DNA of 24,357 bases. Source: Clostridia bacterium. GTDB lineage: Bacteria; Bacillota; Clostridia; Christensenellales; CAG-138. Made by a program: the position numbers and the translations under genes. Shown here piece by piece: positions 6,807-15,342 of this stretch. The stretch spans positions 1-24,357 of the forward strand of contig JAEDJH010000013.1 in assembly GCA_016296415.1 (NCBI GenBank). Direction: 5' to 3'. The notes beneath the pieces were generated by a model. That model ran no database searches. It saw only the letters and a program-made list of their open reading frames with translations, and was not told the DNA's origin. Numbering within the stretch: position 1 is the stretch's first letter; every line of letters starts with the position of its first letter.

Positions 6807-8001
6807 TATATCATTAATACGTTCATCCGCCTGTACCGCATGCGCCGCATGTTTTGCTGTATGTCCTGCCGGTGCGATCTCAACGGAGATGGACGCCGCA
6901 GGGTTTCTCCGTGCGAAGGCGGACGATGAAAAGTGTATTGAATGCGGCATGTGCAATGTCGTATGCCCTTTAGGGAAATGCGAAAACGGTGCGGATCTGT
7001 TCGGAATACCGCCGCTTGCGCTCCAAAGCTGTGATGGGGCGGTGCTCAAAAACAGCGCCTCTGGCGGGATAGCTCATGAGCTTGCCGAAAAAGAGCTTAT
7101 ATGCGGAGGCAAGGTCGTCGGCGCAGTCTACGATCCGACTGACGACAGGGTCTGTCATCGTATAATTACCGATGCAAGCGATATTCGTTTTCTGGACGGT
7201 TCTAAGTATCTTCAGAGTGATACGGGAGCCGCATTCAAGGCGGTTGTTGAGCGCGCAAAGGAGGAGCATTTCGCTGTTTTCGGCACCCCGTGTCAGATAT
7301 CGGGGCTGCATGCTGCGGCGAAAAAGCTCGGTGTAAGAAAAAACCTGCTTTTGGTGGAGATATTCTGCCATGGGGTCCCATCGTACAGACTCTGGGAGGA
7401 GCAGCTTGAAAAAATGCGGGCAAAAACCGGTGCCGTAAAATTCAAATCGCTTACCTTCCGTGATAAGTCAATGGGCTGGCATAATTACCGCCTGACGGTA
7501 TCCGACGGACAAAGGAAGTATTGCGGCGACAGGGAGACAACGCTGTTTTGGCAGGTCTATTTCGAAGATGTTCTGTTAAACGATGCATGCTATTCCTGCA
7601 CGGCGAGGCTGTCAAATTCATTGGCCGATATCAGGATCGGCGACTACTGGGGTGCATTGCACCAAAGCCGCACCGACGGAGTATCGCTTGTGTTCCCGAT
7701 AACGGAAAGCGGACAAAGCGCAATAGATGCGCTCATACAATCGGGCAAGGTTTTGCGGCTGGAGTCTACGGACGCAGCGGAGGCACTGAGGTATCAGAAC
7801 ATGAAGCCCTATCCCGAGAGCGATCTGCATAAAAATGCCATGCGGGACTTGGCGGTCGGAAAACCCGTCGGGACAGTCATAAAGGAATACAGAAAACGTC
7901 AGCCGCTTGCGAAGAAACTGAAGCGGACGGTGCTTGTGTTCAGCGCAATGATTCCGCAGGGACTAAGGCAGCGACTCAAAAGGATGAGGAATAAACAATA
8001 G
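6796..8001 (+). CDS. Fe-S protein with coenzyme F420 hydrogenase/dehydrogenase beta-subunit domain
   Basis: The 401-residue protein starts with a two-cluster ferredoxin domain: C13, C16, C19, C23-Pro and C47, C50, C53, C57-Pro each fit CxxCxxCxxxCP, so two [4Fe-4S] clusters are expected. The rest resembles the FrhB/FdhB beta subunit: NSASGG near 90, VFGTPCQISGL, EIFCHGVPS, FRDKSMGW and CYSCTARLSNSLADIRIGDYWG. FrhB binds FAD and transfers electrons. In polysaccharide loci of non-methanogens the redox reaction is not established, and F420 need not be present. It overlaps the pyruvyltransferase by 11 nt, so the two are probably made together and act on the same modification. Confidence 0.88.
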   Translation: MKNNISLIRSSACTACAACFAVCPAGAISTEMDAAGFLRAKADDEKCIECGMCNVVCPLGKCENGADLFGIPPLALQSCDGAVLKNSASGGIAHELAEKELICGGKVVGAVYDPTDDRVCHRIITDASDIRFLDGSKYLQSDTGAAFKAVVERAKEEHFAVFGTPCQISGLHAAAKKLGVRKNLLLVEIFCHGVPSYRLWEEQLEKMRAKTGAVKFKSLTFRDKSMGWHNYRLTVSDGQRKYCGDRETTLFWQVYFEDVLLNDACYSCTARLSNSLADIRIGDYWGALHQSRTDGVSLVFPITESGQSAIDALIQSGKVLRLESTDAAEALRYQNMKPYPESDLHKNAMRDLAVGKPVGTVIKEYRKRQPLAKKLKRTVLVFSAMIPQGLRQRLKRMRNKQ

Positions 8002-8014
8002 GGGGGAGTTTTTT

Positions 8015-8470
8015 TTGAAAGGAATTATCAGAATACTTCACATTGTAACCACGATGGATACGGGAGGTGTGGAAACATTGCTGATGAATCTTTACCGTAA
8101 TATAGACCGAACGAAGGTACAGTTCGACTTTTTGAAGCACCGTTCGTCGCATGACTTTTATGACGACGAGATAATCAAAATGGGCGGCAGGATCTACCCC
8201 GGAATACCGTTTAATCCACGGAAAATGGGTGCGTACAATGATTTTCTCGAGAGCTTTTTTCGTTCGCATCCCGAATACAAGGTGGTGCACGCCCATACGC
8301 ATTATAATATGTTTGCGCTGCGTGCGGCAAAAAAATGTGGGGTGCCCGTGCGAATTGCCCATGCACATATTGCATACCCGAAATTTGACCGCAAGTATCC
8401 CTTCAAGCTTTATAATAAGCTGAATGTCGGGCGATACACCGCCTTGCAAACGACAAGGAGCTTCGCATGA
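8015..8470 (+). pseudogene. Truncated glycosyltransferase family 4, 5' part
   Basis: Starts with TTG at 8015 behind a strong GGGGGGAG site (8001-8008, 6-nt spacer). Residues 1 to about 141 form a good N-terminal GT4 acceptor domain (TTMDTGGVETLLMN, VVHAHTHYN, CGVPVRIAHAH). At 8439 the sequence switches to the copied 3' end of the GT4 gene from 5583, but in another reading frame, so the frame stops at 8470 after about 10 foreign residues. The donor-binding C-terminal domain with the EX7E motif is missing; the product of 151 residues is far below the usual ~370 and should be inactive. The intact RBS means a short protein may still be made. Confidence 0.88.
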
Positions 8471-8550
8471 GGCTCGGCGCCGAGGGCAAAAAATTCGCCC
8501 AAAGCTATACCGTGCCGAACGTGAAAAAGGAGCTTGAGGAAATTTATTTT
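8439..8550 (+). repeat. 112-bp direct repeat, copy 2
   Basis: Second copy of 5583-5694, 110 of 112 identical, same orientation. Its left edge coincides with the end of GT4-like coding sequence in the truncated gene, which marks the recombination junction at 8438/8439. Confidence 0.95.
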
Positions 8551-8571
8551 ACAAAGCAGGAGGGCAAATGA
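8440..8571 (+). pseudogene. 3' remnant of the GT4 gene, ending at the next start codon
   Basis: Read in the frame matching the gene at 4582 (offset 2856), this gives 43 residues beginning RLANDKEL and ending EEIYFTKQEGK, then TGA at 8569-8571. The stop overlaps the ATG of the next gene (ATGA), the same coupling seen elsewhere in the locus. This indicates that a full GT4 gene once ran directly into the GT2 gene at 8568, before 5695-8438 was placed between them. It has no start of its own and is not expected to be translated. Confidence 0.88.
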
Positions 8572-9521
8572 GCGTAAAATATTCCGTCATAATACCGGTA
8601 TATAACGCCGAATCCACCCTTCGCCGCTGCCTTGACAGCATTACGGGGCAGGGCTTTTCGGATTATGAGATAATCGCCGTAAACGACGGCTCGGCGGACT
8701 TAAGCGGAAAAATACTTGCCGAATATGCCGAAAGGTTTCCGAAAGTGCGCTATATCGACAAGGAAAACGGCGGCGTTTCATCGGCACGAAATATGGGTCT
8801 TGACATGGCCTGCGGCGAATACGTTTTGTTCGTGGACAGCGACGACTACGTCACGGACAATTTCTTTTCCGCACTTGAAAGGGCAACCGCCGACAGCCCC
8901 GATTACATACAGTTTTTCGGCAGCAAGGGCTGCGACGGCTCCGTGCGGAGCTTTTCGGGGGAGGCTGCGGTCGATTGGCTGGCGGAGCTTAACTGCACCG
9001 AGTACCTCAATTCCCCGTGCTCCAAGGCGTACAGGCGCAGCATCATCGAGGAAAATGGGATACGCTTCCCACATAAACTGTCCATCGGTGAGGACAAGGT
9101 GTTCGTTTTCAGATACGTTCTGTGTGCGGAAAGCTTTGCCGAATGCAGGGAGGCGGTATATCATTTTACCGTCGATAACAAAAATTCCCTTTCGAGGGGA
9201 AGGCGGGAAAACCTTGACGAAAGTCTGCTTTTGGTGCACAGACTGATGTTTGATGCGCTGAAAAATTCAAGGCACGCCGAAAATAAAACGCTCCTTGCGG
9301 CGGTCAGCTATTCGTTTTTCAGAAGCGCATACACGGCGATAAGGGAGCTGAGAAAGTTTGACCTCACAAGGGGCGGGCGCATAAAGAGGGCGAAGGAGAT
9401 CTGCCGCCGCTATGCGGAAAAGGACGTATATTACAAAAGGAACCTGAAGCACGCTTTGATAGCCCTTCCGGTAAAAAAAGGCTGGGCGGGGCTTATCGAT
9501 CTGATGCTGGGATTTGTTTGA
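8568..9521 (+). CDS. Glycosyltransferase family 2
   Basis: The 317-residue GT-A enzyme has the classic family 2 start SVIIPVYNAESTLRRCLDSI, then IIAVNDGSAD, KENGGVSSARNMG and the metal-binding DSDD at 90-93 (FVDSDDYV). The acceptor side shows SPCSKAYRR and IGEDKVF. It transfers a sugar from a nucleotide donor, normally with inversion; the sugar is unknown. Start ATG 8568 overlaps the stop of the upstream GT4 remnant; GCAGGAGGGC provides the ribosome site. Base use is GC-rich, matching 541-5694 and not the block directly upstream. Confidence 0.92.
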   Translation: MSVKYSVIIPVYNAESTLRRCLDSITGQGFSDYEIIAVNDGSADLSGKILAEYAERFPKVRYIDKENGGVSSARNMGLDMACGEYVLFVDSDDYVTDNFFSALERATADSPDYIQFFGSKGCDGSVRSFSGEAAVDWLAELNCTEYLNSPCSKAYRRSIIEENGIRFPHKLSIGEDKVFVFRYVLCAESFAECREAVYHFTVDNKNSLSRGRRENLDESLLLVHRLMFDALKNSRHAENKTLLAAVSYSFFRSAYTAIRELRKFDLTRGGRIKRAKEICRRYAEKDVYYKRNLKHALIALPVKKGWAGLIDLMLGFV

Positions 9522-9527
9522 TGCGAT

Positions 9528-10634
9528 ATGAAAAGGGTACTTGAGATAATAGGAAAGCTGTACATCGGCGGCGCCGAAAAGGTCGCAAGGGACATAGGAT
9601 ATTATGCCGATCCCTCGCGCTTTGCCGTGGACTACCTGGTTTTCGGCGACGAAAAGGGCGTTTATGAGGATGACCTCACGGCAAAGGGCTGCCGCATATT
9701 CCACGCTGCGCCGCCCTCCGACGGCTACAGGGGCTACGTCCGCACGCTCGAAGGGCTGATAAAGCAAAACGGCTACGACGTCGTTCATTGCCACACGATG
9801 TTCAGCTCCGGCTGGGCGATGTGGGTCGCCAAAAGGCTCGGCGTGCCCGTGAGGATAAGCCATTCCCACAGCATAAGGATACCCGGGCGCAGAGGCTTTG
9901 CACAGTCCCTTTACGAAAGGGCGATGCGCCTTGTAATTTTGAGATGCTCCACGCAGCTTGTGGGCTGCGGAGTGGATGCGGGCAGATGGCTTTTCGGCAA
10001 AGGGGCGTTTGAAAGGCGGGGCATAACGATACTAAACGGCATCGAAACGGAAAAATTCACCTATTCCGAAGCCTGCCGGAGTGAGGTAAGGCACACCCTC
10101 GGCATCGGGGATAAATTCGTCATCGGTCACGCCGGACACATGGCAGAGGTAAAAAACCAGAGCTTTCTTATAGAGCTTATGCCCGAGGTGCTGAAAAGGA
10201 GACCCGACGCCGTGCTTTTGCTTCTTGGCGACGGGCAGGACAGAAGCATGCTCGAAAAAAAGGCGGAGGCGCTCGGGCTTTCGGATAAGGTGATAATGAC
10301 GGGCAACGTGCGTGACGTTTACCGCTACCTCAGCGCAATGGACGTGTTTGCATTCCCGTCGCTGTATGAGGGAATGCCGCTTGCGATGGTGGAGGTGCAG
10401 TCAAACGGTCTGCCCTGCATCATATCCGACAGGGTGCCGAAGGACGTTTTCCTCACGGAGCTTTTGAAGCCCCTGCCGCTTGAGGCGGGAGCGGAGGCAT
10501 GGGCGGAGGCGATATGTCGTGCCGGGCGAAGGGAGCCCGAAAAATACGGCGGGGCGATGAGAAAAAGCGGCTTTGATTTTATGAATATGATAGAGAAGGT
10601 ATATTCGATATATGAAGGAAAAATCGACAAATAA
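9528..10634 (+). CDS. Glycosyltransferase family 4 (EpsF-like)
   Basis: The 368-residue GT-B enzyme has LEIIGKLYIGGAEKVARDI at the N-terminus, VVHCHTMFSSGWAMW and VRISHSHSI in the acceptor domain, then AEVKNQSFLIEL, LLLGDGQDR and the EX7E motif E281 to E289 (EGMPLAMVE). It resembles the GT4 group often annotated EpsF in exopolysaccharide operons. Its N-terminal half is also the nearest relative in the window of the truncated GT4 at 8015 (shared layout of GG.E, H.H and VRI.H.H). Gap of 6 nt to the GT2 gene; 23-nt overlap with the acyltransferase. Confidence 0.92.
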   Translation: MKRVLEIIGKLYIGGAEKVARDIGYYADPSRFAVDYLVFGDEKGVYEDDLTAKGCRIFHAAPPSDGYRGYVRTLEGLIKQNGYDVVHCHTMFSSGWAMWVAKRLGVPVRISHSHSIRIPGRRGFAQSLYERAMRLVILRCSTQLVGCGVDAGRWLFGKGAFERRGITILNGIETEKFTYSEACRSEVRHTLGIGDKFVIGHAGHMAEVKNQSFLIELMPEVLKRRPDAVLLLLGDGQDRSMLEKKAEALGLSDKVIMTGNVRDVYRYLSAMDVFAFPSLYEGMPLAMVEVQSNGLPCIISDRVPKDVFLTELLKPLPLEAGAEAWAEAICRAGRREPEKYGGAMRKSGFDFMNMIEKVYSIYEGKIDK

Positions 10635-11160
10635 GCTAAAAATTTTCTTTGCGAAGTGCCTGTATGCCGTTGTGAAGCATTTTCCGCTGTCCGACGGTCG
10701 GATGAGCTTTGGCGCAAAGCGGCTCCGCAGGTTTTGCGCACGGCTTGCCCTCCCGCACTGCGGAGAAAATGTGAATATAGAGCACGGTGCACGGTTTGCA
10801 TGGGATCTGAGAGTTGGTGATAATTCCGGTGTCGGTGTAAATTCGCTGATTTCTTCTAATGTTACCATAGGAAGAGATGTTATGATGGGACCCGACTGCA
10901 TGATATTTACGTCGAATCACGGCATGAGCGATTTCTCTGTGCCGATGTGGAGACAAAAGTCAACAAAACCCAGACCCGTCGTGATATGTGATGACGTTTG
11001 GATAGGAGCACGTGTTATAATACTTCCGGGTGTCCGTGTCGGCACCGGAAGTGTTATCGGCGCAGGTTCCGTTGTTACCAAGGATGTTGAGCCGTACTCC
11101 ATAGTCGGAGGAAACCCTGCAAAAAAGATAGGTTCGAGAATTAAGGAGAAAGTGGAATGA
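10612..11160 (+). CDS. Hexapeptide-repeat acyltransferase (LbH, CysE/LacA type)
   Basis: The 182-residue protein is a left-handed beta-helix O- or N-acyltransferase, usually acetyl-CoA dependent, that would acetylate a sugar of the repeat unit or a nucleotide sugar. Hexapeptide turns run from about residue 52 to 170, with the likely catalytic H103 in TSNHGM and the C-terminal end GAGSVVTKDVEPYSIVGGNPAKKI. The start overlaps the GT4 gene by 23 nt, and its own stop overlaps the next ATG. Hand counts give 71 of 120 G+C for 10681-10800 but 82 of 180 for 10801-10980, so the gene may be a mosaic with a junction near residue 63. Confidence 0.9.
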   Translation: MKEKSTNKLKIFFAKCLYAVVKHFPLSDGRMSFGAKRLRRFCARLALPHCGENVNIEHGARFAWDLRVGDNSGVGVNSLISSNVTIGRDVMMGPDCMIFTSNHGMSDFSVPMWRQKSTKPRPVVICDDVWIGARVIILPGVRVGTGSVIGAGSVVTKDVEPYSIVGGNPAKKIGSRIKEKVE

Positions 11161-12362
11161 AGAAGCGTATTTTGTTCGTAATACCAACATTGCGTCTCGG
11201 CGGTGCGGAGAAGGCGCTGAGTTCGTTGCTTAATTGCATGGACTCCGACAAATACGACCTCAATCTGCTGTTGTTTGCCAAGGAGGGTGAGCTTCTTGAC
11301 ACTATACCGGATTGCATAAATGTCATTGAAGTCGATAAAAAAACCCGTGCCATGATATTGGAGGGGCGGTATTATTTCAAGGATCTTATAAAGGGCTTTT
11401 ATATCGGCGCGATGTTTACACGCCTTTTGATATACGCATCGACAAAGCTGAAACCGCTTAAAAAACTCGTAGGTGAGTTCAGTTGGAAGCGTATTTCAAA
11501 ACATATTGCACCCATTGAGGGGCATTATGATGTAGCAATCGGCTTTTTGGAAGGGTATACGGATTTTTTTGTCATCGACAAAGTGAACGCCGACAGGAAA
11601 ATCGGTTGGATACACAGCGATATGTCAAAGCGCAGTGTTTCTGAGGAGGAACAATATTATGCTGCCTTTGATGCGCTTGCAACCATATCGAAGGTATGCC
11701 TCGATGCGTTTTGCGAAAAATTCCCGTCAGCAAGCGATAAAATCCGAGTAGTCGAAAACATCGTGTCCTCTGCTGTCGTCCGGTCGAGCGCAAGCAGGAG
11801 CGTTTCGGATGTATGGCGCAGGGAGGCGTTTAATATCGTGAGCGTGGGGAGACTCTATGCCGAAAAGGGTTATGATATGGCGATAGACGCCTGCAGACTG
11901 TTAAAGGACAGGGGGTACGATGTCGTATGGCATGTATATGGCAGCGGCGCACTGAAAGGTGAGCTTGAACGAAAGATAGCGAAACTTGGGCTTAAAGATG
12001 CGTTCCTGCTCGAGGGAGTAAGGGAGAATCCGTATCCGTATATGAGTGCGGCGGATGTGCTGGTACAATCATCGAGGTATGAGGGCAAATCGATTGTCCT
12101 CGATGAGACAAAGATACTCGGTAAACCGATAGTCGTTACGAACTATCCTTCCGTTGCCGATCAGATAACCGACGGCGTTACGGGCATAGTGGTAGCGATG
12201 GATGCAAAATCCATTGCGGACGGTGTAGAACGCATAATAAACGATCCGATACTCGCCGCAAAGCTGGGCGAAAATTGCCTTAAATGCGAAAATACGAGTA
12301 TAAGGGCGCTTGAAGAAGTGTATAGCATGATAGAACACCATGCCCGGAGGATTGCAGAATGA
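11157..12362 (+). CDS. Glycosyltransferase family 4
   Basis: The 401-residue GT-B enzyme begins with VIPTLRLGGAEKALSSLL, a common GT4 opening, and has IGWIHSDMSK in the acceptor domain. The C-terminal half has VSVGRLYAEKGYDMAIDA, VYGSGALKGEL and the EX7E motif from E309 to E317 (EGKSIVLDE). The start overlaps the acyltransferase stop (ATGA) and follows AAGGAG. It overlaps the polymerase gene by 4 nt in the same way. Codon use is more A/T-ending than in 8568-10634. Sugar and linkage cannot be assigned. Confidence 0.92.
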   Translation: MKKRILFVIPTLRLGGAEKALSSLLNCMDSDKYDLNLLLFAKEGELLDTIPDCINVIEVDKKTRAMILEGRYYFKDLIKGFYIGAMFTRLLIYASTKLKPLKKLVGEFSWKRISKHIAPIEGHYDVAIGFLEGYTDFFVIDKVNADRKIGWIHSDMSKRSVSEEEQYYAAFDALATISKVCLDAFCEKFPSASDKIRVVENIVSSAVVRSSASRSVSDVWRREAFNIVSVGRLYAEKGYDMAIDACRLLKDRGYDVVWHVYGSGALKGELERKIAKLGLKDAFLLEGVRENPYPYMSAADVLVQSSRYEGKSIVLDETKILGKPIVVTNYPSVADQITDGVTGIVVAMDAKSIADGVERIINDPILAAKLGENCLKCENTSIRALEEVYSMIEHHARRIAE

Positions 12363-13486
12363 ATATCCACATGGCACTGCTTCTTGCGGTGATGGCAACA
12401 GCGTTTATATTTGAGTGGCTTGGCGCAAAACATACGCAGAAAACCAAAAGGAACTGTATAATTGTCATAACCGTCATTATAACACTGTTTTCCGGTCTCA
12501 GGACGTGGTGGCTTGGAGATTTGATAAAATACTATACTCTGTTTACCAAATGCAACAGTCCCGATTGGCAGAATGTCGTGTTTGAAACGATAGAAAACAG
12601 CGGAATAAGGATTTTTTTCAAACTTATCGGCGGATTAAACTTGCCGTATGAGGTGTGCATATTCTTAATATCCGCATTTTCGGCGTCGGCGCTTGCACTG
12701 CTCGTGTACCGATATTCACCCTCCACCTATTGGAGCTATGTTATTTGGATAGCGGTAGGCTTCTATATGTTTACCTACAGTGGTCTGAAACAGACGATAG
12801 CGATGGGGTTTGTTATGTTTGCCATGATTGGAGTTATCGAACGTAGATTTTGGCTGTTCTTGTTTATGGTGCTTACAGCGGGGCTTTTTCATGTGCCTGC
12901 GCTCATATTCCTTATCGCTTATCCCTATGCAAACCAATCGTCAGGGCGAGCGAGCATGTTTACCATAATCATACTAATCGCTGCGATGTACTTGCTGAGG
13001 AATACGATCGTTGGGATGCTTGTGGAAGCATATTATTCGGATGGGTCGGACATTCTTGCCCCTGCTTCGGGTATAGGTGGACGATTTATGCTGATGATAG
13101 TTATGCTTATCGGCGCAGCGATAGTAAGACCCATAAAATTTGAGCGAGGGCCGTATCCAAAGGTGTTTTTCATAATGGTTTTAGCGTGTGCGATACAGCT
13201 TTACTCGATATACGACAATGTATTTACACGTCTTGCGGACTACTTTTTCCAAATGTCGGTGCTGTTTGTACCGATGATGCTCAGTCCGAATACGGAGGAT
13301 AGAGTATATTATGAGTGGCGTCCGTCGTACAAAATAATTGATGCCAAAATGTACGTGATCCTGTCCATATTTGTTACCGCATTTGCGCTTTGGTTTTATA
13401 ACTCCACATTGGAGGGCTGTTCGCAGTTCCTCAGCGGCTATAAGTTTATTTGGGAGATAAACGCAAACTCCCTTTACGGTACATAA
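12359..13486 (+). CDS. EpsG-family membrane protein, probable Wzy polymerase
   Basis: The 375-residue, very hydrophobic protein has about 10 predicted membrane segments read from the sequence (near 2-20, 32-50, 85-110, 117-135, 143-175, 195-215, 235-250, 262-280, 290-310 and 335-355). The loop FSGLRTWWLGDLIKYYTLF after the second segment is typical of the EpsG family, whose members take the place of O-antigen polymerase Wzy in Gram-positive exopolysaccharide loci. It would join flipped repeat units on the outer face. It is the only polymerase candidate in the window, which fits a Wzx/Wzy pathway with the flippase at 19332. CGGAGG lies 8 nt before the ATG. Confidence 0.85.
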   Translation: MNIHMALLLAVMATAFIFEWLGAKHTQKTKRNCIIVITVIITLFSGLRTWWLGDLIKYYTLFTKCNSPDWQNVVFETIENSGIRIFFKLIGGLNLPYEVCIFLISAFSASALALLVYRYSPSTYWSYVIWIAVGFYMFTYSGLKQTIAMGFVMFAMIGVIERRFWLFLFMVLTAGLFHVPALIFLIAYPYANQSSGRASMFTIIILIAAMYLLRNTIVGMLVEAYYSDGSDILAPASGIGGRFMLMIVMLIGAAIVRPIKFERGPYPKVFFIMVLACAIQLYSIYDNVFTRLADYFFQMSVLFVPMMLSPNTEDRVYYEWRPSYKIIDAKMYVILSIFVTAFALWFYNSTLEGCSQFLSGYKFIWEINANSLYGT

Positions 13487-13499
13487 GGGGGGTGGAAAA

Positions 13500-14528
13500 A
13501 TGAGTACTGTCAGCGTGATAATTCCTGTTTATAACTGCACAAAGTATCTTCCCGCCTGCGTGGAGAGCATAGCGAAGCAGTCGTTTTCGGACATTGAAAT
13601 ACTCCTTGTCGATGACGGGTCAACCGACCTAAGCCCCGCTCTTTGTGATGAACTTGCTGAAACCGATGATAGAATACGCGTTTTTCACAAGCCTAACGGC
13701 GGTGCATCGAGTGCGAGAAACGTCGGCATTAAAAACGCCGATGGCAGATACCTGCTGTTTGTAGATTGCGATGATACTGTGGACAGCGGGTGTATAGAGG
13801 GTTTGCTTTATGCGCTTACAGCGTCGAGTGCGGATATGGTGGTATTCGGCATGGCATTTGATTACTATTCGGGGGAGGCGTTAAAGCGAACGAACAAATT
13901 GCATTATGGCGGCGAATGTAGGTTGTCAATTCAGGATGTTGGGAGAAATTTTGCCGAGCTCTTCAGCACAAACTCGCTTTCGAGTGCCTGCAACAAGCTT
14001 TTTACGAGGGCGATAATAGACGAAAACACTTTGCGATTCGACGAATCCATGTGCTTATACGAGGACTTTGACTTCGTGCTCAGATATATGGCGGCTGCAA
14101 AGTCTGTGACGGTGCTGACGGATTGTTGGTACCATTACCGTGTATTTGCGGAGGGTAATCATTTTAAGAAGCGGATCGCAAACATAGATGCCTTGATAAA
14201 CGGTGTCATGGCACTCTGCCGCTCGGCAAATGAATTTGATGAGGCGACATCGGGAGCATCTGCCGCATCGATTGTAATGAGACTCGGACTACAGCTTTTA
14301 TACAGGCATTTTATTTCGGTCGGCAACACCCTTGCTGCCTTGCGTGCAAAGTGTGTGCGGTACATGGCTTCTGTGCCGACAGCGAGAAGTGACACGCTCG
14401 ACAAGACAGAGAAAAAACTGCTTGCCTTTATACAAACCGAAAGCTATTTTTCTATGTATCTGTGGCTTCAGACCAAAAAAATCGTCCGCTTTATAAAAGG
14501 CACGGTAAAAAAGATATTGAGGGTATGA
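13500..14528 (+). CDS. Glycosyltransferase family 2
   Basis: The 342-residue GT-A enzyme has SVIIPVYNCTKYLPACVESI, ILLVDDGSTDLS, KPNGGASSARNVG and the metal motif DCDD at 89-92. SSACNKLFTR and LYEDFDFVLRY mark the acceptor region. The C-terminus has a basic stretch (TKKIVRFIKGTVKKIL) that may associate with the membrane. Strong GGGGGG ribosome site 7 nt ahead of the ATG. It lies between polymerase and LicD genes, with a 4-nt gap to the latter. Confidence 0.92.
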   Translation: MSTVSVIIPVYNCTKYLPACVESIAKQSFSDIEILLVDDGSTDLSPALCDELAETDDRIRVFHKPNGGASSARNVGIKNADGRYLLFVDCDDTVDSGCIEGLLYALTASSADMVVFGMAFDYYSGEALKRTNKLHYGGECRLSIQDVGRNFAELFSTNSLSSACNKLFTRAIIDENTLRFDESMCLYEDFDFVLRYMAAAKSVTVLTDCWYHYRVFAEGNHFKKRIANIDALINGVMALCRSANEFDEATSGASAASIVMRLGLQLLYRHFISVGNTLAALRAKCVRYMASVPTARSDTLDKTEKKLLAFIQTESYFSMYLWLQTKKIVRFIKGTVKKILRV

Positions 14529-14532
14529 TATA

Positions 14533-15342
14533 ATGAAAGAAATATCACTAAAGGAAATGCAGAAAATCGAGCTTGATCTGCTTCGGTATTTTGTCGGAAT
14601 ATGCGACAGATACAAGCTTCGCTACTATATCGACGGAGGGACTTTGCTCGGTGCCATGTGCTACGAGGGCTTCATACCATGGGATGATGACATTGATATA
14701 AAAATGCCGCGCCCCGACTATGAAAAGCTAAAGTCGCTGCAGCTGGAATTGCCGTCATATATACGCATGGAATTTCCGTCAAAAAGGTATCAAGACTACC
14801 TCATGGCAAAGCTCGTCGACGACCGCACCGTGCTCATAGAGAACGGCGCAGTGGTGAAAAAGACGGGCATATACATTGACATACTGCCTATGGACGGTCA
14901 CCCGGATGACGAAAAAAAGCGTGCGAGGCACCTTAAAAAGCTGTCGAGCCTAAACACAAAATTCCACATGGCAAAGAGCGGATTTGCGTCGCTGAGAGGA
15001 GCAAAGGGGTATATATACAGGCTTATATACAAACCCTGGCGCATAATTAAAAGGCTTGAGCGTATCGCCCAAAAATACCCTTATGAAAAGGCACGCCGCG
15101 TGGGTCTCGTCATAGAGGGCGATGCCGAAAAGGAGTGTTTCTCCAAGGAGTGGATCGAGCCGTCCGTACTTTTGGATTTTGAGGATATGAAGCTGAATGC
15201 CCCCTGCGGCTACAGATCACACATGGTGAAATTCTATGGAGCACATGTCGCTGATCCAAGCTGCTACCACAATCTGCCTCAATACCCCTCAGGGCATTCG
15301 CATACGGCTTATTGGAAAGGAGAAGATTCAAATGGGCTTTAA
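14533..15342 (+). CDS. LicD-family phosphotransferase
   Basis: The 269-residue protein belongs to the LicD family of the nucleotidyltransferase fold, which transfers phosphocholine or other phospho-substituents from a CDP-linked donor onto sugars. The signature is complete: YYIDGGTLLGAMCYEGFIPW followed by D51, D52, D53 and D55 (DDDIDIKM). IYIDILPMDG follows at about 115-125. No choline kinase or CTP:phosphocholine cytidylyltransferase is visible here, so the donor is open; glycerol-phosphate or another polyol phosphate is possible. It overlaps the next gene by 11 nt. Part of its 5' half is richer in G+C than the genes on both sides. Confidence 0.9.
   Translation: MKEISLKEMQKIELDLLRYFVGICDRYKLRYYIDGGTLLGAMCYEGFIPWDDDIDIKMPRPDYEKLKSLQLELPSYIRMEFPSKRYQDYLMAKLVDDRTVLIENGAVVKKTGIYIDILPMDGHPDDEKKRARHLKKLSSLNTKFHMAKSGFASLRGAKGYIYRLIYKPWRIIKRLERIAQKYPYEKARRVGLVIEGDAEKECFSKEWIEPSVLLDFEDMKLNAPCGYRSHMVKFYGAHVADPSCYHNLPQYPSGHSHTAYWKGEDSNGL

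Noticed and set aside
5695..8438. Transposon or insertion sequence as the cause of the flanked block
   Set aside because: No transposase or integrase is encoded, the flanks show no terminal inverted repeats, and a 112-bp coding duplication is far too long for a target-site duplication.
15236..15331. Upstream extension of the Caps_synth-like gene to an ATG at 15236
   Set aside because: It would overlap LicD by over 100 nt and has no ribosome site, whereas ATG 15332 follows AAAGGAGAAG.
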